DNA of 64,000 bases from positions 62,826 through 126,825 of the forward strand of contig NZ_LMEP01000007.1 in assembly GCF_001426405.1 (NCBI RefSeq), given 5' to 3'. The stretch comes from Streptomyces sp. Root1304 (GTDB lineage Bacteria > Actinomycetota > Actinomycetes > Streptomycetales > Streptomycetaceae). Both the position numbers and the translations under genes were made by a program. The notes under the pieces were generated by a model. It had not been told where the DNA came from, ran no database searches, and worked only from the letters and a program-made list of their open reading frames with translations. Positions 46,591-58,200 of the stretch are shown piece after piece (the stretch's first letter is position 1; each line of letters starts with the position of its first letter).

Positions 46591-48260
46591 GGTGTGTGCG
46601 TCCTTGCGTTGCGATCGGGGCGCCGGGGCGCGTTGAGTAGGTGGGGCAGCAGATCCGCCACCGCCCGCTGCCGCACGAGCCCCAGGCCTTCGGGAGAGTG
46701 AGATGCCGTTCGCCTGGTCAGGGGGGCCAGGGGCGGAACCAACGTGACCGGCACCTCGTCCGGAAGCTCGAACACGTCCAGGTCGAGCGGCAGCACGAAG
46801 AAGCCAGACCAGTCCTCGTCACGCTCGGCGTCCCTGATGCGTTTCATCGCGCTGTTGAGCCGCGCGCTCATGTCCACATCGCGCACATGCTCCCGGCGGA
46901 GGTCCCGGTACCGGGTCGTCCAGCTCGGCGCGCCGTGCGGCAGCCCGAGGTCGAGATAGGGGTTGGAGGCCGCCGGTCTGTCGTTGCGCTGAACCGCCTG
47001 CCGTCGGCGGAGCATACGGAGGTTGGACCCGGCCCGCTCGTGAGCGTCGCGGATGCCCTCCAGGACCAGGGCCGACGCATCGAGTTCCTCTTGGAGCAGC
47101 AGCGTGTACGCGTGGAAGTTGAGGGCCTCGGCCCGACAGGCCGGGTCGGCGGCCTCGTACGACACCAGCTTGTCGATCTGGGCGGAGGCACGTGCGAGGT
47201 CGTTCATGCACAGCAGGTCGTAGGCCTGGCGCAGGGCCATCAGCGCGTGCAGCGGCGAGCGCGACGGGTTGACGGCCGCCTTGGGCTCCCACAGAGCGAA
47301 AATGAGCCGCCACAACCCCCGGTCCTCCCATATGTCCCGGTCCCAGTTGCCGACCGCGACCCCGTCCAGGAGCCGGCGCAGTCGGAGCACCAGGTCACGG
47401 GGCAGCTCCCGTTCCAGCTCCTTCACGACCGAGGCGTCGCCGTCGGCGACCCGCTCCAGGAGGTCGTAGACGTCACCGGCCGAGGGCAGCGGCTCGCCCC
47501 CGGCAAGGAACGCGTTCCGCCGTTCCCGGGCCGTCCATTCCAGCGCGGTCGCCTGCTCGGCGGTCACCTGGTCGGGGACCAGCCGGGCCTTGAGGTACGC
47601 GTGATCCGTCTCCTCGGCCCGGTACTGCCAGGGCTGGTGCTCGGGGCCGACCACTCCGGCGTCGATCAGGTCGTCGAGGACGCTCAGCGGTATCCAGGGG
47701 AGCACCCGCGGCAGCATCCGGGACGGGAAGGCGGCCGTACTCTCCGCCGCGAACGCGGCGAGGAGAGCGAACGCCCCGGAGGGGTCCTCGCTCCCGGAGA
47801 CGGCGACGGTGTCGTCGCCCGCCGTCAGCGCGGTAAGCCGTTGCTCCCCGACTTCGGACAGCCACAGGAAGCCGCCTGCGTGAACTTCCGTGAGCGTCGC
47901 GGCGACCGCGGCCGGGTCGGCCCGTTCGAGTACAGCCCGGACAGCGGGCAGCAGCCGGTCGTCAGGTTCGTCGCGCAGGGCGTCGGTCAGTGCGTCATGC
48001 GCGACGTCGTGAGCCGTATCGCGCGCGAGGTCGGCGAGTCGCCGGAGCAGGGTGTGGGCGCGCGGCACCGCCTGGGCTCCGAGCACCCCCACCTTCCGCC
48101 ATCTGCGTACGGTGAACCCGTCGATTCCCGAGTCCGCGCTCTGAGCCTCCCTGCGCTCCCTGAGCGCCCGCAGCCGCTCCCGCTCCCGCGCGACCGCCTC
48201 GGCCCGCGCCCCGGCCTCCGACTGCCCCGCCGTGCCGCTGGCCGGCGGCGGACTCGTCAC
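46587..48260 (-). CDS. Helical-repeat protein with a degenerate J-like segment
   Basis: 557 aa; GTG start overlaps the methylase stop by 4 nt. Mostly helical, with TPR-like parts around residues 340-420 (LMALRQAYDLLCMNDLARA; AEALNFHAYTLLLQEEL). At ~433 comes NPYLDLGLPHGAPSWTTRYR, followed by DLRREHVRDVDMSARLNSAMK. This resembles a J-domain start (NPY-LGL, helix II, helix III), but the HPD tripeptide that activates Hsp70 is not there (HVRDVD instead). It may deliver substrates to the Hsp70 without the usual ATPase trigger. It comes right before the GrpE-like and Hsp70 genes. Assignment rests on this short match and on order. Confidence 0.5.
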   Translation of the reverse strand: MTSPPPASGTAGQSEAGARAEAVARERERLRALRERREAQSADSGIDGFTVRRWRKVGVLGAQAVPRAHTLLRRLADLARDTAHDVAHDALTDALRDEPDDRLLPAVRAVLERADPAAVAATLTEVHAGGFLWLSEVGEQRLTALTAGDDTVAVSGSEDPSGAFALLAAFAAESTAAFPSRMLPRVLPWIPLSVLDDLIDAGVVGPEHQPWQYRAEETDHAYLKARLVPDQVTAEQATALEWTARERRNAFLAGGEPLPSAGDVYDLLERVADGDASVVKELERELPRDLVLRLRRLLDGVAVGNWDRDIWEDRGLWRLIFALWEPKAAVNPSRSPLHALMALRQAYDLLCMNDLARASAQIDKLVSYEAADPACRAEALNFHAYTLLLQEELDASALVLEGIRDAHERAGSNLRMLRRRQAVQRNDRPAASNPYLDLGLPHGAPSWTTRYRDLRREHVRDVDMSARLNSAMKRIRDAERDEDWSGFFVLPLDLDVFELPDEVPVTLVPPLAPLTRRTASHSPEGLGLVRQRAVADLLPHLLNAPRRPDRNARTHTP

Positions 48261-51200
48261 TCTCCGGTTCCTTCGTGGCGGGGGCCGTGGCCCGGGGGCG
48301 GAGTGAGGGTGGAGGTGTAGTTCTCGCCGTCCACGAGGGGCGCGGTCAGGCTGACGCCGGCCGCCGCCATGCGGTCGTACTCGGCGAGGATGAGGTCCTT
48401 GGTGCGGTAAGTGCCGTACTTGGCCTCGTCCTTGCGCTTGACGATGGGGAAGGTGTCGAGGATGTAGTCGACGTCGTCTCGGGTGATCCCGTAGAGGTGG
48501 AAGAAGAGGGCGTCGAGTTCGGCGCGGATGACGGTGCGGCGGTTTTCGTCCCAGATGAAGGGGGCGCCGGTATCGCCGAGGTCGTCCGCGAACCCACCCA
48601 TGTCGGTCGCCGTGTAGGAGAGTTCGAGAACCCGCGGTACGACCCAGTCGCGGTGCGCGGACAGCTCATCAGGCCCTGGAACCGGCACCTGCTTGACAAT
48701 AAAGAAGCTCATCGAGTTGCCACCAATGCCCTGGCGGACGATGTAGTCACACGCGAACGACGACCACGCGGACACGAGGAGTTCTGGGGCCTTTGAAGCG
48801 GCGATGAGGAATTTGTGTCCTACACCGACGTCAGGAATGACCGATGTCACCATCGTGCGCTCATTGGTCGAACTCGTGACGTCGCGCCACCCGATGTGCC
48901 AATGACGGCTCCACGCCTTGTCAGCCAGCCTGGAGCGGACATCGTGTTCCGCCACCCAGCTGTCCGGGAGCGCCCATCGGTCGGGGTCCTCCCATTCGTC
49001 CGGCGTCAGGGAGCGCGGTTGGTTCTGGCGCTTGACCGCAGTGACACTCTTGACCACGTCAGCGGCGCGGTGGTTAAAGAAGTCGGTCATCTTCGCCTCG
49101 TACAGGGGCAGCATCCTGTTGTCGCCGCTGACGAAAACGTTGCCCTCCAGGTACCAGCCTTCTGCCTCCAATTCCGCACGGGAGTGGAAGAGGGCCGAAT
49201 CGTGCCCCATGTTGAACAGCCCTTGGCCGAACGAGACGCTCCACGGGTTCCCCTTCGAGTCGCCCTCCTTGAGCAGAATGGGGACCCGCCCGTAGATACC
49301 AAGAGTGATCGCGGCGTCCCGACGGGAGCGGAAGACCGGGCACGTGCCCGTGTTCGGGTTGAGGAGGGTGATCTCCTCGGGCGTGAGCGTGAACGCCTTG
49401 TCCGCCTCGTCCAACTCCGCCGGGTCGTGCAGGAAGAAGGCGAACCGAGCGGCAGGCTCGCGTAGGGCCCGGCCCGTCAGGGACAGGATGCTGAACTTCA
49501 TACGGGAGTCCACGTCTGGGAACAGGCCGGCCCGGTTCTCGAAGTCGTACAGCGCCGCGATCGAGCCCTGCTGCACCAGATCCTTGAAGAAGTACTGCGT
49601 CCTCGCGTCCGTCGCGATGCCCGTCGGCACGATGACGCCGACGCGGCCCCGCTCGCCCGTCAGTATCCGGTCCGTCTCCGCGAACACCGCGTAGAGGTTC
49701 AGGTTTCCCTGGCCCGTCAACGGCACCCGCTTCGACCTGCGTAGGAAGTGGCTTTCCGCATAGACGGCACGCTTCGCCGCCACGTAGTCGCCGTACAGCT
49801 CCAGCGTGTCCGGGTCGTCCTGGAGCCTGGCGATCTGTTTCTTGCGGGCGCTCGCGTTCGAGACGGCGGCGATCTCCGGGGCGCGCTGGGCGAAGAACTC
49901 CTGCTCCTTCAGCTCCACGCTGTCCCACGGCGGGTTGCCGAGCACGCAGTCGAAGCCGCCCGCCCAGCCCGTCGCCTCGTCCACCGTCCCCGTGACGACC
50001 CCGTTCGGGACGGCGAACACCTCGGGGAACTCCAGGTGCCAGTGGAAGAAGCGGTACTGCTCCCGCAAGCGCACGATCTCGTCGTGCGTGGCCTTCGAGG
50101 CGCTGGACGCGTCCGGGTCCTCCAGGGAGCGGAAGAGGCCGTGCGTGACCGCCCTGGGAGCCTCCGGGGTCTTCAGCCACATGAAGGCGGCGCACCAGGC
50201 GTCGGCCAGGTGGAGGGCGTTGAGGTAGTCGGCGGACTTCTCCCACTGTTCGTAGGCCGCCGCCTGGCCCCGGACCTCACGCAGGTTGCCTGAGGGGGCA
50301 TGGGTGATCCGGCGCATGCCGGCCGCGAGGGTCGTGTTGGCGACCTTCACGCCCTCGTCCTCCATGTCGAAGAGGGTGAACTGGCCCTTTCTCTCCTCGG
50401 CGTTCAGCTTCTCCAGAGACTTCGCGTGCTTCTTGTCGTCACCCTCCGTCGCGATGAACGCCTCGTCCGGAATTCCGCCCCGCAGCAGCTTCGGCGTCGC
50501 GCCGATCAGGGCGTTGCCGTGCTTCACGTGGGCGTCCAGGAAGCCCAGCGGCTTGCCCGGTTCCAGGGCCTCCAGCCACAGCGAGACCTTGGCCAGTTCG
50601 ACGGCCATCGGGTTGAGGTCTACGCCGTAGACGCAACGCGCCACGACCTCGTGCAGCGCGTGGCGGACGGCCTCAAGGGTGGGCTCCGGGTTGCGTTCCC
50701 GTACTGCCGCGACCCGCTTCGCGATGCGCCGCGACGCCGCCACCAGGAAGTGGCCCGAGCCGCAGGCCGGGTCGCAGACCGTGAGGGACAGGAGCTCGCG
50801 GACGATCGTGTCCGACGGGTCCGGGTCGCCCGCCGCGCTCGCCGTCTGCTCGCCGCGCTTGACCGCGTCGTCCAGGACCGGGTCCAGCGCGGAGTCGAGC
50901 AGGCACTCGATGAGCGAGGACGGGGTGTAGTACGAGCCCGTCGTCTTCCTCGTGTTGCCGGCCAGCTCCACCAGTTCGAAGGTGCGGTCGGCCGCGCTGT
51001 GCTGCGGTACCAGTTCGAGCAGGGACTCGTAGATCGAGCCCAGTTCCTCGGCGTCCAGGTGGCGATAGTCGACGGTGCGCCAGCGCCGCGAACCCGCGTC
51101 CCGGACCTGGGAAAGGTGGCGTACGGCCGTGAGGAGGTACTCATTCGAGAGGGACAGGCCCTTCAGTGGGGCGTCCGTCTCCGTCTCGTCGAAGATGCCG

Positions 51201-52318
51201 CCGAGGCCCGGCAGGCCCAGTTCCGGGCGGCCGTTCTCGTCGCCGAGGGCGTCCAGGACGATCCGGAGGGCCTGGTAGAGGTCGCCGTGGGCCGTGCCCC
51301 GGCGGCGGCGGGCGTGCTGCCTCAGACGAGCCGACGAGAAGTGGGTCGTGTAGCGGTCCCGGGCCTGGTCGGTCGCCTCCGGGCCGTGCAGGGCGTCGCG
51401 GTCCTCCGCCACGAAGATGAACAGCAGGCGGTAGACGAGCCGGAGCAACGCGCCGTGCAGGGCCTTGACGTCCGTGTCCTCGCGCAGGGTCGTGTTCGCC
51501 GGGTGGCGCAGGAAGCCCGTGCCCAGGGTGGTGATGGCCTCCTGGACGCCCTTGCGGAGCTGGTCCAGGGCGCGCGTGCCGGACGCGATCGCCTCCGTGC
51601 GCCACTTCTCCAGCCAGCAGGCGGACGGGGCCGCGCCCTCCGCCACCGCGAAGCGGGAGACGTGCAGCAGGCGGTACAGGAGCACGAACTCGCTGAAGAG
51701 TTCGCCGTCGAAGATGGCTTCGAGGTCGAACTCGACGTACGACGCGGTGGCGAGCGCGCTGGAGTCGCGCAGGATCCGGAGCCGGCGGCCGTTGGTGAGG
51801 ACGCCCCACAGGTGGGCCTCGGTGCGGTTCAGGCACTCCTGGACGAGGGACTGGGGCGGGACCGTGCCCGCGCCGCTGGTGCGCTTGTCCAGGTCGGCGT
51901 TCCAGGCCGTCATATGGAGGAGGGCGTGGTTCCAGCGGTGGCTGATGGGGAAGACGCGGTCGGGGTCGCTGTCCGCCGGGATGCCGGTGGCACCGATCGG
52001 GGTCAGGCGGCCGAAGCCCAGCTCGGCGAAGAGCGGTTCCAGCCACTGGGAGACGGCCAGGCCGGTCGGGTCGGCAGGGGTCTCGGCGTCCGGGGCGACC
52101 GGCAGCTTCTCGCGCAGTTCGCGCCAGACGGACTTCAGGTAGTCCCAGTGGCGTTCGGCCTCGTCGCGTACGGAGCGGGCGCCGATGACCTGGTAGTCGG
52201 CGGGAGCGGAGCCCTTGACGTCCTTGCCGTCGGCGATGCGGAGCAGCATGTCAGCGGGGAGCAGGCCGCCGACGGTGTGGACGGCGGAGAAGACCTGGTT
52301 GCGGGTGGTGGCGGACAT
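48257..52318 (-). CDS. Large N6-adenine methylase (Eco57I/DrmMI-like)
   Basis: 1,353 aa; ATG at 52318 shares one base with the SNF2 stop (TGATG). SAM motif [13 protein letters not shown] (~515) and catalytic motif [10 protein letters not shown] (~795-804) are intact. A long N-terminal helical region ([16 protein letters not shown] and onward) and a C-terminal target-recognition region ([23 protein letters not shown]) complete the chain. No nuclease motif is evident. Size, motifs and partnership with a SNF2 ATPase fit the DISARM class-1 methylase DrmMI, which marks host DNA. PglX of BREX is a distant look-alike, but BREX partners are absent. Confidence 0.85.
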   Translation of the reverse strand: MSATTRNQVFSAVHTVGGLLPADMLLRIADGKDVKGSAPADYQVIGARSVRDEAERHWDYLKSVWRELREKLPVAPDAETPADPTGLAVSQWLEPLFAELGFGRLTPIGATGIPADSDPDRVFPISHRWNHALLHMTAWNADLDKRTSGAGTVPPQSLVQECLNRTEAHLWGVLTNGRRLRILRDSSALATASYVEFDLEAIFDGELFSEFVLLYRLLHVSRFAVAEGAAPSACWLEKWRTEAIASGTRALDQLRKGVQEAITTLGTGFLRHPANTTLREDTDVKALHGALLRLVYRLLFIFVAEDRDALHGPEATDQARDRYTTHFSSARLRQHARRRRGTAHGDLYQALRIVLDALGDENGRPELGLPGLGGIFDETETDAPLKGLSLSNEYLLTAVRHLSQVRDAGSRRWRTVDYRHLDAEELGSIYESLLELVPQHSAADRTFELVELAGNTRKTTGSYYTPSSLIECLLDSALDPVLDDAVKRGEQTASAAGDPDPSDTIVRELLSLTVCDPACGSGHFLVAASRRIAKRVAAVRERNPEPTLEAVRHALHEVVARCVYGVDLNPMAVELAKVSLWLEALEPGKPLGFLDAHVKHGNALIGATPKLLRGGIPDEAFIATEGDDKKHAKSLEKLNAEERKGQFTLFDMEDEGVKVANTTLAAGMRRITHAPSGNLREVRGQAAAYEQWEKSADYLNALHLADAWCAAFMWLKTPEAPRAVTHGLFRSLEDPDASSASKATHDEIVRLREQYRFFHWHLEFPEVFAVPNGVVTGTVDEATGWAGGFDCVLGNPPWDSVELKEQEFFAQRAPEIAAVSNASARKKQIARLQDDPDTLELYGDYVAAKRAVYAESHFLRRSKRVPLTGQGNLNLYAVFAETDRILTGERGRVGVIVPTGIATDARTQYFFKDLVQQGSIAALYDFENRAGLFPDVDSRMKFSILSLTGRALREPAARFAFFLHDPAELDEADKAFTLTPEEITLLNPNTGTCPVFRSRRDAAITLGIYGRVPILLKEGDSKGNPWSVSFGQGLFNMGHDSALFHSRAELEAEGWYLEGNVFVSGDNRMLPLYEAKMTDFFNHRAADVVKSVTAVKRQNQPRSLTPDEWEDPDRWALPDSWVAEHDVRSRLADKAWSRHWHIGWRDVTSSTNERTMVTSVIPDVGVGHKFLIAASKAPELLVSAWSSFACDYIVRQGIGGNSMSFFIVKQVPVPGPDELSAHRDWVVPRVLELSYTATDMGGFADDLGDTGAPFIWDENRRTVIRAELDALFFHLYGITRDDVDYILDTFPIVKRKDEAKYGTYRTKDLILAEYDRMAAAGVSLTAPLVDGENYTSTLTPPPGHGPRHEGTGE

Positions 52319-55227
52319 CAGACGGCGGCCTCTCCGGACGCGGCGGGCAGGTAGACGTAGACGCCGAGGACGTCGGCCGGCTTCTGGGCAGTGACCCGCA
52401 GGCCCCGGACGATCTCGTCGGAGGCGCGGCGGACGCGCCGGTGGGACTCGTGGAGTTCGGTGGCGAGGGTGCCGCCGAACTGCTCGAGGTGGTCGGTGAC
52501 GGCGGGGAGCTGGCCGAGGACGCGGGTCACCATGGCCTCGCCGTGGTCGGGGTCGACGCTGTCGGCGGCCTGGGCAGTGAGGAGGGCATGGGCCTGGTCC
52601 TCGGGCAGCCACACGGCGTTCTTCGGGGAGCCCTGGAAGGCGAGGAGGCGGGCGTCCTCGGCGACGAGCTGCTTCTCCCCCTGCCGGGAGGGCAGCGTGA
52701 GGTGGAAGCGGTAGCGGACGAGGAGCAGGGTCGTGCGGGTGTCGACGGCGCGGGTGGCGACGACACCGCAGCGGCGGGCGGGGCGGCGGCCGTCGGCCTG
52801 GCTGTCGAGGGCGGAGTTCAGGACGTGGGCGGCGATGGCACCGACGACGGGGTCGGTGCGGACGAGGGCGGCCTCGCCCCGGGCCACGGCCGAGGTCGTA
52901 CGGAACGGGATGGGGCGGGCGCCTTCGACGGCGGCGGAGCCGACGACGGGGGCGAGGGCGTCGCGCAGGCCGGCGGAGGTGCCGCTGACCTCGGCGGTGA
53001 AGTCGCCGGAGCCGTCGCCCGCCTCCACCAGGTGGGCTTCCAGGGCCGCGAGGGAGGTCCGTACGAAGTCGTTCACCTCGTCGGCGCGGCCGAGGGTGTC
53101 GCGGATGGCGAGGACCTCGCGGGCGACCTCCTCCGGGTGGATGGAGCGCTGGGCGAACCGGGAGCGGGAGCGGGTCTCGCGTTCGGCCGCCGACTTCCAG
53201 TCGGCCTCCAGGTCGGCGAAGCTCTGCTGGAAGGAGTCTGCCTCGAAGAGGGTGCCCTGCTCGCCCTCCCGGCCGCGCAGCAGCAGCCACTCCACGATGG
53301 CGTCGGTGACGCCGGAGGAGGTCTCGTCGGGGACGGAGACGGAGATGCCGAGGTCCTTCTTGATCTGGCGGTGCTTCTTGATGAGGACGTCGAGGACCTT
53401 GCCGTCGATGCCGTTGTCGCTGCCGTACAGGGTGATGACCCGGACCTCGTCGCGCTGCTGCCCGTAGCGGTCGACGCGGCCCTCGCGCTGGTCGTGGCGG
53501 GTGGGGTTCCAGGCGAGGTCGTAGTGGACGACGGCGTCGAAGTGGTGCTGGAGGTTGACGCCCTCGGAGAGGCAGTCGGTGGCGACGAGGACGCGGCGGG
53601 CGGCGGGGTCCTGCCCGGCCTCCTCCGCCAGCTCCTCGATCCGCTCGATGCGCTGCTGGGGCGAGAGGGTGCCGGTGACGGCGCGGACGACGGTCTTCTT
53701 GCCGAGCTTGCCGCCCAGGTGCTCGGCGACGTACTCGGCGGTGGGGATGTAGCGGCAGAAGACGATCGGGTGGTAGCCGTCGGCGAGCAGCGCCTTGAGG
53801 TGCTTGACCAGGGCCTTCAGCTTCAGGTCGCCTTCCGGGCCCTCCAGGGCGGCGGCCCGGTCGGCGAGTTCGGCGAGGCGGGCGCCCGCGTCGTCGGTCT
53901 CGGCGCCGGGGGCCACGTCCATGCCCTCCAGGCTGTCGCTGTCGGCCGCGTCACGGGTGAGGGGCGCGCCGAAGCGGTCGGCCTCCTCGGCGCTGGCGGC
54001 GGCCGCGGCGGCGGAGCGCGTACGGAGGGTCTGGGCGGCGGCCCGCGGGGAGGAGACGAGGGAGCGGAGCAGGGCGATCGCGGACCACCAGGCGATACGG
54101 GCCTCGCGCTTGCCCTGGCTGCCGGCGGCCTCGACGCGCTCGCTCGCATAGGCGATGGCGTCGTCGAGGAGGGCGCGGTAGGCCGGTGACAGCTTGTAGG
54201 TCTCGTCCTTGAAGAAGCGGTCGGACGGGAACGCGGTCCGCTCGGCCAGGCTGTCGTCGCCGAGGCCGTCCTCGGTCGTCAGGTACTGGCGTACGTCGGC
54301 GCGCTTGCGCTGGACGAAGTGCTGGGCGAGGAGTCGTCGGCCCCGGTCGGAGTCCAGGTCCGTGCCTGCCAGTTCGGGCCTGACCAGGCCGAGAAGGTTG
54401 CGGAAGGCCGACTCCTTGCCGCTGTGCGGGGTGGCGGTCACGAGAAGCAGGTGACGCTCGGCGTCCTCGGCTACGCGGCGCAGCAGCTCGTAGCGGAGCT
54501 GGTTCTGCGTGGAGGTGGTGTCGTCGGCGACGACGCAGGTGTGAGCCTCGTCGACGATCACCAGGTCGGGGCAGTGCTTGACGAAGTCGTCGCGGTGGCG
54601 GGTGGACTTGATGAAGTCGGTGGAGACGATGACGTGGGGGTACTTGTCGAAGAGCGACTGCCCCAGGTCCAGGCCGCGCTCCAGGCGGGAGACGGTGGAG
54701 GCGAGGACAAGTTCGGCGTCGAGGCCGAACTTGGTGCGCAGCTCCTCCTGCCACTGCTCGGCGAGGGCCGGTGAGCAGAGGACGGCAAGGCCGCGTGCCT
54801 CGCCCTGGGCGAGGAGTTCGCTCGCGATGAGGCCGGCCTCGACGGTCTTGCCGATACCGACGTCGTCGGAGATGAGGAGCCGTACGGTGCTCTGCCGCAG
54901 CGCCATGAGGAGCGGGACGAGCTGGTAGGCGCGGGGTTCGACGGCGATTCCGGCGAGGGAACGGAAGGGGCCGGCTCCGGAGCGGAAGCCGATGCGGAGG
55001 GCGGAGCGCAGCAGCCCGGCGGCGCGGTGGTCGCCGAGGTCGGCGGCGGACGGCGGGGCGAACTCGGCGCCTCTGACGTCCTCGAAGGCGGGGAAGACGG
55101 CGGCGATGTCGTCGTCGGAACCGCCGAGCGGGCGCAGGACGAGCATGTCGGGGGCGCTCTCGGGGAGCACAACCCATTCGCGGCCTCGGGCGGTGACCAG
55201 GGAACCGGCGGAGTAGGTGAGCGTCAT
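52318..55227 (-). CDS. SNF2-family ATPase (DrmD-like)
   Basis: 969 aa; ATG at 55227, 44 nt after the stop of the kinase-helicase gene. Superfamily-2 SNF2 motor: Walker A DDVGIGKT (~119-126), LIVDEAHTC, LLVTATPHSG, CRYIPTAEYVAEHL, LVATDCLSEGVNLQ, and motif VI QREGRVDRYGQQRDEV (~579). The C-terminal ~330 residues form a separate helical region after FAQRSIHPEEVAREVL. DrmD of DISARM class 1 has this build and the same neighbour (adenine methylase). It should translocate on double-stranded DNA in an ATP-driven way. The methylase starts at its stop codon, so the two are tightly coupled. Confidence 0.87.
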   Translation of the reverse strand: MTLTYSAGSLVTARGREWVVLPESAPDMLVLRPLGGSDDDIAAVFPAFEDVRGAEFAPPSAADLGDHRAAGLLRSALRIGFRSGAGPFRSLAGIAVEPRAYQLVPLLMALRQSTVRLLISDDVGIGKTVEAGLIASELLAQGEARGLAVLCSPALAEQWQEELRTKFGLDAELVLASTVSRLERGLDLGQSLFDKYPHVIVSTDFIKSTRHRDDFVKHCPDLVIVDEAHTCVVADDTTSTQNQLRYELLRRVAEDAERHLLLVTATPHSGKESAFRNLLGLVRPELAGTDLDSDRGRRLLAQHFVQRKRADVRQYLTTEDGLGDDSLAERTAFPSDRFFKDETYKLSPAYRALLDDAIAYASERVEAAGSQGKREARIAWWSAIALLRSLVSSPRAAAQTLRTRSAAAAAASAEEADRFGAPLTRDAADSDSLEGMDVAPGAETDDAGARLAELADRAAALEGPEGDLKLKALVKHLKALLADGYHPIVFCRYIPTAEYVAEHLGGKLGKKTVVRAVTGTLSPQQRIERIEELAEEAGQDPAARRVLVATDCLSEGVNLQHHFDAVVHYDLAWNPTRHDQREGRVDRYGQQRDEVRVITLYGSDNGIDGKVLDVLIKKHRQIKKDLGISVSVPDETSSGVTDAIVEWLLLRGREGEQGTLFEADSFQQSFADLEADWKSAAERETRSRSRFAQRSIHPEEVAREVLAIRDTLGRADEVNDFVRTSLAALEAHLVEAGDGSGDFTAEVSGTSAGLRDALAPVVGSAAVEGARPIPFRTTSAVARGEAALVRTDPVVGAIAAHVLNSALDSQADGRRPARRCGVVATRAVDTRTTLLLVRYRFHLTLPSRQGEKQLVAEDARLLAFQGSPKNAVWLPEDQAHALLTAQAADSVDPDHGEAMVTRVLGQLPAVTDHLEQFGGTLATELHESHRRVRRASDEIVRGLRVTAQKPADVLGVYVYLPAASGEAAV

Positions 55228-55271
55228 CGGGTGAGTCCTCGGGGTCCTCGGGTGGTCGGTCGGTTCCGTGG

Positions 55272-58200
55272 TCAGGAGGCGGCGGGGCCGCCGAAGTAGC
55301 GGGCGTGGCGGGCGACGACGGCGTCCCAGTCGGCGGGGTCGGCCGGGAAGCGGACGACGCCCCAGCCGGCGTCGTAGAGGCGCTCCTCGGCGTCCTCGTC
55401 CCGGGTGGCGTCCTCCTCCCTGTCCGGCCCGTCGACGAAGACGGCGAGGTTGACTCCGGGCAGGTGGTAGACGAAGTCGGGGAGGGCGGTGCCGACGAGG
55501 GTCTGGCCCTCGTCGGGCAGGCGCAGGCCGTGGTCCCTGAGCCAGTTGACGAGGGTCTGCTCCATGGGAGTGCTCGCCATGTCGTCGGCGTCGTCGGCCG
55601 GCGTGTCGGCGAGCTTCGGGGCCGTTCGCCCCAGCTCCTCGACGAGCCGCCGGTGCTGCTCCGTCGGGGACTCGCCCCGCCCTTCAGGCTCGGACACGGC
55701 GGAGGCGAGGCGGCGCAGCAGGTGGACGACGGTGTGGCGGTCGATCGCCGCGTGGTCGAGCTGGTTGCCGTAGGTGAGCAGGCAGTCGTAGCAGCCGCGG
55801 GCGCAGTGCTGCTTGGCCTGGTCCACTCCGTGCTCGTCGAAGTGGCAGATCTCCAGGGCGCGGAGGGCGGCGACGGCAAGCGCTCCGGGCTCGGCCTGGA
55901 GGCGGCGCAGGACTCCGGCGCCGCCCTCCGCGGCCTCGGTGAGCAGGAAGCGGTTGCGGGGACCGTCGTCGGGCGGGAGCAGTTCGCTGGTGAGCTCGGA
56001 GTCCTCCAGCTCGAACGCAGCCTCGACGCCCCGCTCCAGGGCGTACATGAGAGTGAGGGCGATGGGTTCGGCCAGCGGCTCGTCGAGGGTGACGACGAGG
56101 ATGTTGCGGCGGTCCTCGACGAAGGGGACGACTCGCTTCTTGCGGCGCTTCTCGTTGCCGTCCGGGTCGATGACCGGCATCTCGCTGGAGTCGCCGGACG
56201 CCTCGGCGGCATCGCGTTCGTTCATCCAGTGGCCGCTTGCGGGGTCGAGCCAGTAGCCGTCCTGCTCGTTCTCCTTGGCGCGCAGCCGTCCCTTGTTGGT
56301 GATGCGGACGGTGGCCGAGTCGCCGTACGAGATCGTGGCGAGACTGCCCGCCGGGTCCGAGACGTGGGCGTCCTGGCGGCCCTTGCGGATGCCGTGGTCC
56401 TGGAAGCGGTACGAGATCTCCAGCCGGAATCCGGCCCTGCGGCGCTCCTCCTCGTCGGAGGAGATCCGCTCCCGGCGCTGGGTGTAGACGGTGTGCAGGT
56501 GCAGCAGGTTGTAGGCGGCGGCGCCGAGCGGCTCCTTGCACATGTCGCAGACGTCGGCGCGCTGCTCGGGATCGTGGTGGTAGCCGCAGTGCTTGCAGCG
56601 GGTGGCCGCGGTGGTGGCGATGTCACCGGAGGAGTCCGGGGGCAGTTGGACGCGGGTCACCTGGTAGCGAGCGCCCTCGTGGTAGATCAGCGCGCCGGGG
56701 CCGAACTCGCGGATGGCGAGGAAACGGGGGCGCTGGAGGTAGTCGCCGTCGCCGTAGCGGCGGCCGGTGGTCGGGATGTAGGCGGCCAGCGGCAGGCGGG
56801 GGAAGGAGTAGCCGGGCAGGAAGCCCTCGGAGGCGAGGTAGCGGTAGGGGTTGAAGTCGGAGAGGACGGACCTGCTGTCCGGGGTCTCGTTCTTCAGGAG
56901 GTTGAGCTGGGTCTCGGCCTCCTTGCGGCGGGCGACGGCGCGCCGCCGGTCGCCTTCCGTGAGGGTGTGGTCGAGGACCCGCTTGTTCTGGACGTACTGG
57001 TCGACGAGGGCGGCCCGGAAGAGGTCTCGCCAGCGGTCGAAGGCGCGGTCGAAGCGGTCGGGGGCGGTGCGGACGCGGTCCTCGATCCAGCGCTCGTCCC
57101 ACCAGACGGTCGTTGCGAAGTCGGCAAGCAACGGGCCGAGGACCCGGTGGGCCGCCGCCACCGTGCGGGCCTGCGCGTCGGCGTCGCGGGAGGCCGCGTA
57201 CAGGTCGTCGTGGAGGTGGAGCGCCGGGTTCGGGCGGCCCAGGCTCTCGTCGTACGCGATGTCGATGATCTGCGGAATGGCCCGGCCGAGCTTCAGCCCG
57301 GCCTCGGCGAGCCAGATGCCCTGGAGGTGGGAGAGGACGAGGTCTTCGTTGGCGAGGTCGAGGCGCGGCGGGGCGACGGCGCCCGCCACCATGCGCTCGG
57401 AGCGACGGAAGTAGTACTGGTCGTGGCTGTTGCCGGTGGCGCAGTACGTGGTGACGAGGGCGGGCTGGCCGCTCCGGCCGGCGCGTCCGCTGCGCTGTGC
57501 GTAGTTGGCCGGGGTGGGCGGCACGTTGCGCATCATGACCGCGTTGAGGGACGAGATGTCGACGCCCAGCTCCATGGTCGGGGAGCAGTAGAGGAGCTTC
57601 AGTTCGGCCTTGCTGAAGGCTTCTTCGCGGCGCTCACGCTCGGCGGGGTCGACCTGGGCGGTGTGCTCACGGGCGAACAGGCCGGACAGTTCGGCGGCGG
57701 CGTTGCGGTAGAGGTCGCGGAAGAAGGTGTTAACGCGCGGCCCGTCGCCGCTGGCGTAGGTGCGGGTGAGGGGGTCGTGGGCGCCGGACTCACCGGGGCC
57801 GGCCCGCCAGATGAGGGAGGCGGCGGAGATCCGGTAGCCGGTGGCGGCGGGACCGGTCGGCGCGCGGAAGCGGCCGGCGCGCTGGGGGGCGGCACTGACC
57901 TCAGTGACCAGGCCGGCCTTCGCGAGCACCTTCAGCAGGTCCTCGATGATCTTCTGGAGGTCGGTGTTGTCCAGCTTCACGCCGTCGCGCACGTCGAAGA
58001 CCGTGGGTGCGGTGCGGCGCAGGTACTTGCCGAACTTGCCGCGGGCCGAGAGGAAGTGCCCGGACCGGTCCATGCCGGGGCTGGAGGGCTGCGGGTAGGC
58101 GGTCTTGACCCTGGGCGCGTCGGACCTGCCGAGGACCCACGGGTCGATGAGGCGTTCCTCGCTGGCACGCTGGAGGGCGTCGAAGTCGTCGCGGAAGTAC

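Noticed and set aside
48257..52318. BREX/Pgl system with this methylase as PglX
   Set aside because: No PglZ, BrxC/PglY or BrxL-like genes are found nearby. The SNF2 partner fits DrmMI better.
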